22,322 nucleotides of DNA from JBARRO01 sp049644265 (GTDB lineage: Bacteria > Bacteroidota > Ignavibacteria > UBA10030): the NCBI GenBank assembly GCA_049644265.1, contig JBARRO010000145.1:1-22322 (forward strand), written 5' to 3'. This document shows, piece after piece, positions 9,113 through 15,982 of this stretch (the stretch's first letter is position 1; the number at the start of each line of letters is the position of its first letter). The position numbers and the translations under genes are program-made. The notes under the pieces are model-generated. The model was not told the DNA's origin. It saw only the letters and a list, made by a program, of their open reading frames with translations, and did no database searches.

Positions 9113-10156
9113 ATGAAGAATCGAGTGATTTATGTGACAATACTCTTCTGCGTGGCGCTGGCGTTGGTTTTGAACACAGCGGAAGCGCAGAACAAAAGAC
9201 TTGGCACGGGAGCAGCCACCGAGTTGTTGATCCCCATCGGTGCGCGTGACCTGGCCATGGGGGGATCAACGATTGCAACCTCCGAAGGCGTGGAAGCGAT
9301 CTACTGGAACCCGGCCGGACTTGGCCGGATGTCCAGAGGCGCCGAAGGGATGTTCTCCCAGATGTCCTACATTGCGGATATCGGGGTGAGCTATGGAGCG
9401 GTCGCCGGGAAGTTCGGCGAATTCGGAGTGTTAGGCCTCAGTGTCAAATCGTTGTCCTTTGGCGATATTCCCCTGACCACAGTGGATGATCCGGAAGGAG
9501 ACGGCGGGAAGACCTTCTCCCCGACCTTCTTCACACTGGGTCTTACCTACAGCCGTCAGCTGACGGACGCAATTTCGGCCGGAACGAACCTGAAGATTGT
9601 CTCCGAGACAATCGACCGGGTCTCATCCGGAGGAATCGCGTTTGATTTCGGTATCCAGTATCGTGGGTTGGTGGGCGTGCAGGGACTGCAGCTGGGTGTT
9701 GCCGTGAAGAACATCGGACCCCAGATGAAGTTCGACGGATCCGGATTACTGCGGGCGGCAGTCGCCACGGAAGGAGATCGGCCTGAACAGCAATACAAGA
9801 GCGAAGCGGCAAGTTTTGAGCTTCCCTCGACGATTGAAATCGGGCTGGCCTACCGTTCCCAGGCGGGCGAAAATGCCATCTGGAGCCTCAACGGTGCATT
9901 CACGAACGATAACCTCTACCAGGACGAGTACCGGGTGGGAGGGGAGCTTGGGATCAAGATGGACGCGATCTCGCTCTTCGGTCGTGCAGGCGTCGGGATG
10001 GTTCCGCAGGCAAGCGACGACAACATCTTCGGAGCCTCGTTTGGTGTAGGCTTTACGTATGACACGAAGGACCTTGGCATCACGGTGGACTATGCCTACC
10101 GTTCAGTCAAGTTCTTCGATGCCAACAATGTTATCTCGCTGAAGCTCGGGTTCTAA
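9113..10156 (+). CDS. PorV/PorQ-family outer-membrane protein
   Basis: Predicted beta-barrel of 347 residues in the PorV/PorQ (UPF0164-like) family; PorV is the T9SS shuttle that delivers cargo to the cell-surface attachment complex. A signal peptide (1-26, ending AEAQ) precedes the family hallmark near the N-terminus, GAATELLIPIGARDLAMGG followed by EAIYWNPAGL. Alternating amphipathic strands run to the C-terminal SLKLGF with a terminal Phe, as in outer-membrane barrels. AAAGGAG about 8 nt before the ATG sets the start, and only 51 bp separate it from the secreted protein, so they share a transcript that ends at the terminator downstream. Family membership is firm. Whether this paralogue is a dedicated chaperone for the upstream cargo, a general PorV or a PorQ is not resolved. 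Confidence 0.9.
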   Translation: MKNRVIYVTILFCVALALVLNTAEAQNKRLGTGAATELLIPIGARDLAMGGSTIATSEGVEAIYWNPAGLGRMSRGAEGMFSQMSYIADIGVSYGAVAGKFGEFGVLGLSVKSLSFGDIPLTTVDDPEGDGGKTFSPTFFTLGLTYSRQLTDAISAGTNLKIVSETIDRVSSGGIAFDFGIQYRGLVGVQGLQLGVAVKNIGPQMKFDGSGLLRAAVATEGDRPEQQYKSEAASFELPSTIEIGLAYRSQAGENAIWSLNGAFTNDNLYQDEYRVGGELGIKMDAISLFGRAGVGMVPQASDDNIFGASFGVGFTYDTKDLGITVDYAYRSVKFFDANNVISLKLGF

Positions 10157-10185
10157 GCGAGCACTGATCCAACCTCGGGTGTGAC

Positions 10186-10209
10186 GATATTGTCTGCGAT
10201 GACAATATC
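10186..10209 (+). repeat. Perfect inverted repeat ahead of the operon terminator
   Basis: GATATTGTC (10186-10194) and GACAATATC (10201-10209) form a 9-bp stem with a 6-nt loop, 29 nt after the PorV-like stop. It has no U-run and lies just before a complete terminator. It may protect the mRNA 3' end or be a protein-binding dyad. Confidence 0.55.
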
Positions 10210-10234
10210 CGGAATCACCTGAAGGAAAGAAATG

Positions 10235-10271
10235 AAAGGCTGTTCGTGTCCCGAACAGCCTTTTATTTTTT
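10235..10271 (+). terminator. Strong intrinsic terminator ending the receptor/cargo/PorV operon
   Basis: A 12-bp perfect stem, AAAGGCTGTTCG with CGAACAGCCTTT (10235-10246 and 10252-10263), 5-nt loop, followed by a T-rich tract to 10271. It separates this operon from the PIG-L-like gene. Confidence 0.93.
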
Positions 10272-10332
10272 CGAGGTACCATAGCATTCCTTGCCACGTG
10301 CAATTCATCAGAAGAACGAACTGCGAGTGAAG

Positions 10333-12705
10333 ATGTCGTACTGCCGCTCTCAAGCAAGGATCTCACGATCCTTCATGTTGTCTCTCGCCATCGGATTATC
10401 CGCAAGTTCTGCGTCGAGTCAAACGTTCTTCCCGGACACGGGACGGGAAGCACTCTACCAGCGTGCCCTCGACGTTCAGGGCAGGCTGACTGTCCTTTCT
10501 CTTGCACTTCAACCGGGATACGAAGACTTGTCCGCGTTGGCGTACTTCCGGATGGCCCGGGGTGCAAAGATCCTGAGCGCCTACCTGACGAACGGGGAGG
10601 CAGGTGAAAGTGACACCCTCTGGACAGATCCGCATCAACTTGCCGGTACCCGTCGGCTGGAAGCAACGCGTGCCATTGCTGCCGTTGGCGGAGATGTTTT
10701 CTTTCTCAACTTTCCTGACATAGCGACTGCAAGAAACCTGGCCAGTGTGAGACGAACGTGGGCACAGGATTCGGTGCAGGCAGGGTTGGTTCGGGTGATA
10801 AGAGATTTCAGGCCGGATCTGATTCTTGTGTCACGCGATCGGGGAGCTTTCGGGTCACGAAGCTTTCGCTGGGAAGCATTCAAGGAAGATGTGATAAAAG
10901 CGGCAAAGATGTCTGGACTTGCAACGGCACAGAAGAACCTCCTCGACCAGAGTCTTGCAACAACCCCCTGGCATGTGAACCGGGTCTGGATCGATGATGG
11001 ATCATCCGGGAACGGAACAGACCTTCCCACGGGGCAAGTACATCCGGTGGTCAAAAACACATACCAGGAGATTGCAGACAAGGCCGGCCAGGCGTATGCC
11101 TCTCTTAAATTCCAACGATTTTGGTGGACCCGAGGTCCTGCCGATCGCAGTCGCTACGTTCTGGCATCTTCAGTGAAAGGACCTGCAAAGGTGACCCCTG
11201 CCGGATCAGAGGCTGCTCTGGTAACAAAAACGTTTCGGAGTCTTGATAATCAGATTACTGCGTTGACTGGCAGGGTTATGGCCTCTGCCAAGGCCTCGAA
11301 GAGGTTCAATGCGAAACCGTTGCTCGGGCAGCTGACGGCGATCATGGATAGCCTCGATGTTTGCATTGCCCGCTCATTTGCCTATTCAAATGCGGAGCGT
11401 CGCCTGATTGTGGACTGGAAGCTCGGTTTGGAGAGACTTCGAACCGCACTTCTGGGCGTGACGGTCCGCTATGCGATCAGCGAGACTGCGTTGACGCAAT
11501 TGCAGCTGTCATTTCTGGTCATCGATACAGTCACGGGGATGTCTGCGGGAGGCAAGACGGAACTCTATTTTCCCCAGAAAGATTGGATTATCAATGAAAG
11601 ACACGATCTCCGTTGGCCCCTCGAATTTCGCAAAGACTATCGTCTTCTTTCCCCCGCCGTTCTCGACTATAACTGGCCGATTGAACAGCTGGGGCTCAAC
11701 GATGCAATGACAACCCAATCTTTACTCGTCTATATTATTCATCAGGCCACGAGACGAGAAGAAAGCTTTGTCTACAAGATTGACCAACCGATGTACTATA
11801 CGCCACGATTCACGACAGAAGTCCTCACTCCCTTGGTTCGGGTGGTGCCGGATGAATGTGTGGCGGTGCGACTGACGAATCACTCCCGGGATGGGATTAA
11901 AGACATTCTGCACGTCGATGACTCGCTCGTTACCTCAAACCAGTCAGAGTTTCGGCTAAACAAGAAGGAGCAATCGCATCTCGATACGTTGAGGTTACAG
12001 TGGAAGCGGGATCTCGAGACCGGCACATACGTCTTTCCGGTAATGATTGGCTATCAGGAGGTCTCACGCTTTGCTGCACGGAAGTTTGATGTACACGTGG
12101 ATAGTTCGAAACGCATAGGCCTGATATCTGGAATGAGCCGCGGCGCAACATCTGAATCTCTTCGTCGGCTGGGACTGCGGTTTATGCAAGTCACTCCTGA
12201 CACTCCCGCAGATACTCTCGCCCGGCGATTGGATGTGCTCATCGTGGATCATCGCTTCACAAGCTTCGGACAGGACTCGACGTTGAAGTCCGTTCTCAAG
12301 CGCTTCGCCGAACAGGGAGGACATGTTGTGATGTTTTCGCAGGATGCAGTTTCGTGGAATGCCTCGCCGTTGGTTGAGGGGTTGCTCTTGAAGCGGACTA
12401 CGTTCCTGGATGAAGAGACAGAAGTCGGCTGGGACACAACGCAGACGTTGCTGATGTCCCCGAACAAGCTGACGAGCGATGATTGGAACGGCTGGCTCTT
12501 CGCCCGGGGTCACAACAGGATCTCGGGATCGGCGCTGCCGGGAGGTGAGATTCCAGTGTGGACAGCCGGAGGTCGCGATCCCCTTGTGGTGACTCGAGTA
12601 GTAGGGAAAGGTCGTATCACGTATGTCGATTTGGCGCTCGAGCCGCAGCTCTTGAACATTCATCCGGGCGCATTCCGGATTCTTGCTAACTTGCTCGCAT
12701 ATTAA
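10333..12705 (+). CDS. Exported PIG-L-like protein with degenerate metal site and GATase-like C-terminus
   Basis: Residue numbers use the ATG at 10333 (790 residues), chosen because it gives a clean signal peptide (about 1-30); the frame stays open upstream to a TTG at 10291. Residues about 54-200 resemble the PIG-L/LmbE N-acetylhexosamine deacetylase fold, including YLTNGEAG (85-91) and RRLEA (from 107). The zinc motif normally written HPDDE reads QPGYE (60-64), and the later His-containing ligand loop reads PDLILVSRDRGAFG, so the metal ligands appear lost. The C-terminal ~170 residues (LDVLIVDHRF; EQGGHVVMFSQ; GKGRITYVDLALEPQL) look like a ThuA/class I amidotransferase-type Rossmann domain. 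A noncatalytic, carbohydrate-binding envelope role is possible but inferred. GWxTD and NHL genes follow, with 29 bp to the next. Confidence 0.7.
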   Translation: MSYCRSQARISRSFMLSLAIGLSASSASSQTFFPDTGREALYQRALDVQGRLTVLSLALQPGYEDLSALAYFRMARGAKILSAYLTNGEAGESDTLWTDPHQLAGTRRLEATRAIAAVGGDVFFLNFPDIATARNLASVRRTWAQDSVQAGLVRVIRDFRPDLILVSRDRGAFGSRSFRWEAFKEDVIKAAKMSGLATAQKNLLDQSLATTPWHVNRVWIDDGSSGNGTDLPTGQVHPVVKNTYQEIADKAGQAYASLKFQRFWWTRGPADRSRYVLASSVKGPAKVTPAGSEAALVTKTFRSLDNQITALTGRVMASAKASKRFNAKPLLGQLTAIMDSLDVCIARSFAYSNAERRLIVDWKLGLERLRTALLGVTVRYAISETALTQLQLSFLVIDTVTGMSAGGKTELYFPQKDWIINERHDLRWPLEFRKDYRLLSPAVLDYNWPIEQLGLNDAMTTQSLLVYIIHQATRREESFVYKIDQPMYYTPRFTTEVLTPLVRVVPDECVAVRLTNHSRDGIKDILHVDDSLVTSNQSEFRLNKKEQSHLDTLRLQWKRDLETGTYVFPVMIGYQEVSRFAARKFDVHVDSSKRIGLISGMSRGATSESLRRLGLRFMQVTPDTPADTLARRLDVLIVDHRFTSFGQDSTLKSVLKRFAEQGGHVVMFSQDAVSWNASPLVEGLLLKRTTFLDEETEVGWDTTQTLLMSPNKLTSDDWNGWLFARGHNRISGSALPGGEIPVWTAGGRDPLVVTRVVGKGRITYVDLALEPQLLNIHPGAFRILANLLAY

Positions 12706-12734
12706 TATATTAAAAAGGAAAAAAGGGTGATCCA

Positions 12735-14102
12735 ATGAAGAAGTGTTCATATGTTCTTGCGTTCCTGATTGTGCTCAGTCCGAATGCGTTCACGCAACGC
12801 ATCAAGCCAAACGGAACATTTGTCCTGAACCTGGACTATGCAAAGTTTCGGAATGACGAGAAATCCGGCTATCTGGAAATCTACTATGGGTTTTACCCGC
12901 AACTGATCAACTACGTAAGAATGGGAGATCGATACGTCGGAGTGATGAAACTCGAAACGCGATTGACAGAAGTCGCAACGGGTGAGAGGCTCATCAACGA
13001 TCGCTCAAACGTACCAATTTCGATATCCGACACAAGCGATCCGTCGTACCGGTATCCCCGGGTGAGCCAGGCTGGATATGCAATTCCTACGGGCGAATAT
13101 CGATTGGAGGTTATGGTGACGGATACGCTCGATCCTTCGGTGCGAGACAGTGCGACTCTCCCGATTTCGGTGCAGGCCATCTCAGCGAAGGCTGCCATCA
13201 GTGATATTGAATTGTGCTCCAGCATCAAGGCTTCCGAAGAAAAAGGGAGCACTTTCTACAAGAACACGCTGGACGTTGTGCCGAACCCCACGCTGTTGTT
13301 CGGGGTTATCTCGCAACCGATGATGTTCAGTTACGTGGAATTCTACAATCTGGCCGCAGGAGATTCATATAAGGTCAAAACTCAAATCCTTAGTCCGGAC
13401 GGAAAGGTCGTCAAGGAAACTTCGAAGGATAAGAAATACGGTGTGAAGAACGCCGTTGAAGCAGGGATGACGAACGTTGCCTCGCTTGCTTCAGGCAAAT
13501 ATCGGGTCCGTATCATGCTTGTGGACACGACGGGGTCTGTTCTGGCGCAGTCCGAGAAGACGTTTTTTACGTATAATCCGCATGTTCAGACGAGTCAGTC
13601 GGCTGCCATTTCCGCAATGGCGACGCAGCTCGCCGGCCTGAGCTCGGAAGAACTGGCGGAGGAATTCCGCGCGGCGCAGTATGTTGCGACGGACCAGGAG
13701 ATCAAGACGTTCACCCAGATAACGTCGCTTGAAGGACGACGGGATTTTCTCGCAAGATTCTGGGCGGATGTGGAGGGCGGCAGGCTTGGGATCGCCGGGT
13801 TCACTCGTGTCGGATATCTCCAGAGAATCTCAACCGCTAACCAGCGGTATCGATCTATGGGAAAAGACGGATGGAGGACGGACCGCGGTCGCGTGCTCGT
13901 ACTGTATGCGGAACCGGATGAGGTTGAGCGTCACTCCAGCAGCCAGGAAGGGAAACCGTACGAGGTGTGGCATTACAACAGTATCGAGAACGGTGTGGAG
14001 TTTATTTTTGTCGACCGGACGGGATTCAGTGATTATGTGCTGGTCCACTCGACGAAGCGGGGCGAACTTCGTGACGACACATGGCAGCGATTTTTACAGT
14101 AG
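12735..14102 (+). CDS. GWxTD-domain secreted protein
   Basis: Protein of 455 residues with a signal peptide (1-20; MKKCSYVLAFLIVLSPNAFT). The middle is beta-rich, with two Ig-like segments (about 27-150 and 180-282; EYRLEVMVTDTLDPS and GKYRVRIMLVDTTGSVLAQ). The C-terminal about 130 residues match the GWxTD domain, named for its motif, here GWRTD (379-383) in DGWRTDRGRVLVLYAEPDEVE, followed by YEVWHYNSIENGVEFIFVD. The domain is known from FCB-group and acidobacterial genomes with no settled biochemical function. A purine-rich AAAAAGGAAAAAAGGGTGA before the ATG serves as ribosome site. Its 3' end overlaps the NHL gene by 22 bp, implying coupled translation. The domain call is firm; the role is unknown. 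Confidence 0.9.
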   Translation: MKKCSYVLAFLIVLSPNAFTQRIKPNGTFVLNLDYAKFRNDEKSGYLEIYYGFYPQLINYVRMGDRYVGVMKLETRLTEVATGERLINDRSNVPISISDTSDPSYRYPRVSQAGYAIPTGEYRLEVMVTDTLDPSVRDSATLPISVQAISAKAAISDIELCSSIKASEEKGSTFYKNTLDVVPNPTLLFGVISQPMMFSYVEFYNLAAGDSYKVKTQILSPDGKVVKETSKDKKYGVKNAVEAGMTNVASLASGKYRVRIMLVDTTGSVLAQSEKTFFTYNPHVQTSQSAAISAMATQLAGLSSEELAEEFRAAQYVATDQEIKTFTQITSLEGRRDFLARFWADVEGGRLGIAGFTRVGYLQRISTANQRYRSMGKDGWRTDRGRVLVLYAEPDEVERHSSSQEGKPYEVWHYNSIENGVEFIFVDRTGFSDYVLVHSTKRGELRDDTWQRFLQ

Positions 14103-14950
14103 CTGCAGCAATTCTTTCCACGATATCCCTGCAGGGTGCCTCCAGAGACACACTTCTCAGGGAGGAGTATTCGTTCGGGTCGTTTGAAAAGGCGACACGA
14201 GTGATCGTGGGTCCGCAGGGTTGGATGTACGTTGCAGACGAAGGGAAAAACACGATTTCCCTGATCAGGCGACCGGGAGATGCTGCGGTTGAGATCGGGG
14301 GGTTTGGCTGGTCGCAGGGCACCTTCGATAAGCCTACCGGGCTGGCAACGGATGGACTCAATCTCTACGTTTCTGACCAAGGGAATCATCGGGTCCAGAG
14401 ATTCGACCGCAATCTGAATTTTCTCTCATCGCTCTCCACCAGGGACACGGCGTTCAGTCAGGCAAGGTTTGGTTATCCTATGGGCGTTGCCATTTCTCCG
14501 ATGGGTGATCTGTTCATTCTGGATATGGAGAATGTCCGCGTTGTCAAGTTTACTGCAAATTCGCAGTATGAGAGAACATTTGGGGACATGAGCTCGGGCG
14601 GCAGGAAGCTTCGCAACCCCCGTGCCTTGCGGGTCGAAAATGGCCGGGTGTTTGTCGGGGAATCGGACCGAATTCTGGTGTTCGATTACTACGGGAACTA
14701 CATGAGAACGATAGGAGAGGGGAGTTTCACGAATCTTCAGGGATTTGATGTCGGTGCTGAAGGGATAGTTGTTGCAGAGGAAAATACTCTCGAGTGGTTG
14801 ACGCTCGACGGGGAGTATCGACTTCGGACAGAAATACCGTCCATTCTGTCAGAAACTCCAATCGGCCCGGTGCGTGATGTGGTCCTCAACGGTGGACGGT
14901 TGTATTTGCTGGACGGACACCATCTCGTCGTGTTGACGGTCGTACACTAG
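14081..14950 (+). CDS. Secreted NHL-repeat beta-propeller protein
   Basis: Protein of 289 residues with a short signal peptide (about 1-20, MAAIFTVAAAILSTISLQGA). Repeats of NHL type form blades: VIVGPQGWMYVADEGKNTI (41-59), GLATDGLNLYVSDQGNHRV (87-105), GVAISPMGDLFILDMENVRV (135-154), ALRVENGRVFVGESDRILVF (182-201), then degenerate blades to the end. Such propellers bind proteins or ligands; no catalytic residues are evident. The start overlaps the last 22 bp of the GWxTD gene in another frame, so the two proteins are probably made together and may act together in the envelope. The n-region lacks Lys/Arg, so export is likely but not certain. The true partner or ligand is unknown. Confidence 0.8.
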   Translation: MAAIFTVAAAILSTISLQGASRDTLLREEYSFGSFEKATRVIVGPQGWMYVADEGKNTISLIRRPGDAAVEIGGFGWSQGTFDKPTGLATDGLNLYVSDQGNHRVQRFDRNLNFLSSLSTRDTAFSQARFGYPMGVAISPMGDLFILDMENVRVVKFTANSQYERTFGDMSSGGRKLRNPRALRVENGRVFVGESDRILVFDYYGNYMRTIGEGSFTNLQGFDVGAEGIVVAEENTLEWLTLDGEYRLRTEIPSILSETPIGPVRDVVLNGGRLYLLDGHHLVVLTVVH

Positions 14951-14958
14951 TGCCGTTC

Positions 14959-15025
14959 CAACAAAATGATTGCACAGAGTAACAACGTAAATCCATGTTG
15001 GACCGAGCACTGTGCCCCATTGTTG
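14959..15025 (+). other. Imperfect long hairpin downstream of the NHL gene
   Basis: CAACAA (14959-14964) pairs with TTGTTG (15020-15025), and after an internal loop GCACAG (14972-14977) pairs with CTGTGC (15010-15015). A small CAAC/GTTG stem (14983-14986 with 14997-15000) can form inside. No U-run follows. It may be the 3' end of the upstream mRNA or an uncharacterised RNA element. Confidence 0.35.
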
Positions 15026-15070
15026 CAGAAAGATTTAGCTGGAGGAGCATTAGTTGAGTTTGTGAATTCC

Positions 15071-15084
15071 TACGCAATTGCGTA
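15071..15084. promoter_or_regulatory. 14-bp perfect palindrome abutting the ssb -35 box (candidate operator)
   Basis: TACGCAATTGCGTA is a perfect palindrome whose last base touches the TTGACA of the ssb promoter. Its position fits a regulator-binding site, either a repressor blocking the -35 or an activator just upstream. The regulator is unknown; I do not recognise it as a canonical LexA box. Confidence 0.45.
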
Positions 15085-15113
15085 TTGACATTCATAACGA
15101 TTTCGATTATTTT
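15085..15113 (+). promoter_or_regulatory. Sigma70-like promoter for ssb
   Basis: TTGACA (15085-15090), 17-bp spacer, TATTTT (15108-15113). Transcription would begin near 15120, about 45 nt ahead of the ssb ATG. Same architecture as the promoter at 2076. Confidence 0.6.
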
Positions 15114-15163
15114 TCCGATGCATACACAAGGTAAACACTCACCAGCGACGGGAAGGAACTGCA

Positions 15164-15586
15164 ATGGCATCAAGAAGCATCAATAAGGTGACGCTCATTG
15201 GAAACCTCGGCAAGGATCCGGAATTGCGGTATACAAGCAGCGGTGTTGCCGTTGCGTCGTTCACCGTCGCAACGAATGAATCATGGAAAGATCAGGATGG
15301 GAATGTTCAGGAGCGAACTCAGTGGCATAACCTTGTTGCATGGAGAAAGCTCGCGGAGATCTGTGGGGAATATCTCAAGAAAGGGAGCAAGGTCTATATT
15401 GAAGGCCGACTGCAATATAGAACGTATGACGACAAGAATGGGGTGAAGCGTTATGTCACAGAAATTGTGATGGATGAGATGCTTATGCTCGACAGCAAAG
15501 GAGGAGGACATTCTGAGAATCAGTCCGCCCCTCCCCGTGAAGAATCAGCTCCTGCCCCCGAAAAGGCGGATGATCTGCCTTTCTAG
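15164..15586 (+). CDS. ssb: Single-stranded DNA-binding protein
   Basis: Protein of 140 residues that coats single-stranded DNA during replication, recombination and repair. The OB fold occupies about 1-110: SINKVTLIGNLGKDPELRYT at the N-terminus, TQWHNLVAWRKLAEICGEYL, then KGSKVYIEGRLQYRTYDDKNG. A flexible Pro/Glu/Ser-rich linker follows, ending in the acidic tip DDLPF, the conserved C-terminal peptide that recruits partner proteins. Length and layout are normal for bacterial SSB. A GGAAGGA stretch precedes the ATG. It is transcribed alone from the promoter just upstream; the B12 riboswitch unit begins about 30-100 bp after its stop. No clear U-tailed terminator was found in that gap. Confidence 0.97.
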   Translation: MASRSINKVTLIGNLGKDPELRYTSSGVAVASFTVATNESWKDQDGNVQERTQWHNLVAWRKLAEICGEYLKKGSKVYIEGRLQYRTYDDKNGVKRYVTEIVMDEMLMLDSKGGGHSENQSAPPREESAPAPEKADDLPF

Positions 15587-15616
15587 ATCTGCAATTAGGA
15601 AGCAGAAGGAATTCTG

Positions 15617-15645
15617 TTGATATTGAGTTGGAGATTTGGTAGGTT
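15617..15645 (+). promoter_or_regulatory. Possible promoter of the B12 operon
   Basis: TTGATA (15617-15622), 17-bp spacer, TAGGTT (15640-15645), which would start RNA near 15652, about 30 nt before the riboswitch aptamer. The -10 is poor, so this is tentative. Together with the riboswitch and terminator it accounts for most of the 396-bp gap between ssb and btuB. Confidence 0.35.
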
Positions 15646-15680
15646 TCAAAGCGGTTTTGATTCAACGTTCTTTTCCAACG

Positions 15681-15869
15681 CAGTTTTGGTGTGGCGCCCA
15701 AAGGACGCCATGAAAAGGGAACTTCGTGATTTCACCGATACGGTGAAAAATTCGAAGGCTGCCCCGCAACTGTAAGCGAGGATTGTCGGACACAACGAGC
15801 CACTGTTTGAAAAGACGGGAAGGCGGTCCGAGAAGATCAACTCGCGAGCCAGGAGACCTGCCAGAACTG
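15681..15869 (+). promoter_or_regulatory. Cobalamin riboswitch aptamer
   Basis: Shows the conserved parts of a cobalamin aptamer in order: AAAGGGAA (15714-15721), the core GCTGCCCCGCAACTGTAA (15758-15775), GCCACTG (15799-15805), GGGAAGGCGG (15817-15826) and the B12 box AGCCAGGAGACCTGCC (15847-15862). The closing P1 helix is visible, CAGTTTTGG (15681-15689) with CCAGAACTG (15861-15869), nine pairs with one G-U. It is followed by a terminator and then btuB, so vitamin B12 binding should switch the downstream uptake genes off. The identification rests on sequence motifs plus context and is firm. Confidence 0.95.
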
Positions 15870-15896
15870 AGCTTCTTATTGAGACCTTCGAGGGAA

Positions 15897-15968
15897 GGGT
15901 GCTCTCCTAAGAGCGTTATTAGGCGCTTCTTAGCACACCCCGACCTTTCTGGAAAGGCGGGGTTTTTT
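15897..15968 (+). terminator. Riboswitch expression platform: intrinsic terminator with competing antiterminator
   Basis: The terminator is CCCCG-a-CCTTT / AAAGG-CGGGG (15938-15948 with 15953-15962), tetraloop CTGG, then TTTTTT (15963-15968). Upstream, GGGTG (15897-15901) can pair with CACCC (15936-15940), which uses bases of the terminator's 5' arm; the hairpin CTAAG-AGCG / CGCT-t-CTTAG (15907-15933) would sit inside it. The two folds exclude each other, as expected for a transcriptional OFF switch. The terminator is firm; the antiterminator is inferred from complementarity. The U-run ends only 14 nt before the btuB ATG. Confidence 0.9.
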
Positions 15969-15982
15969 GTTTTGTGGCTGGC

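Noticed and set aside
10291..10332. Upstream TTG start for the PIG-L-like protein
   Set aside because: It adds a charged stretch before the signal peptide; ATG at 10333 gives a normal signal sequence.
12702..12713. TTAATATATTAA palindrome at the PIG-L-like stop codon
   Set aside because: A short AT-only palindrome is expected by chance and overlaps a stop codon; no regulatory meaning can be supported.
12064..12750. Minus-strand open frame of 228 codons
   Set aside because: Antisense to the end of the PIG-L-like gene; low-complexity shadow translation without recognisable domains.
13729..14187. 152-codon + strand frame overlapping the GWxTD and NHL genes
   Set aside because: It covers the conserved GWRTD region in another frame and has no signature or ribosome site.
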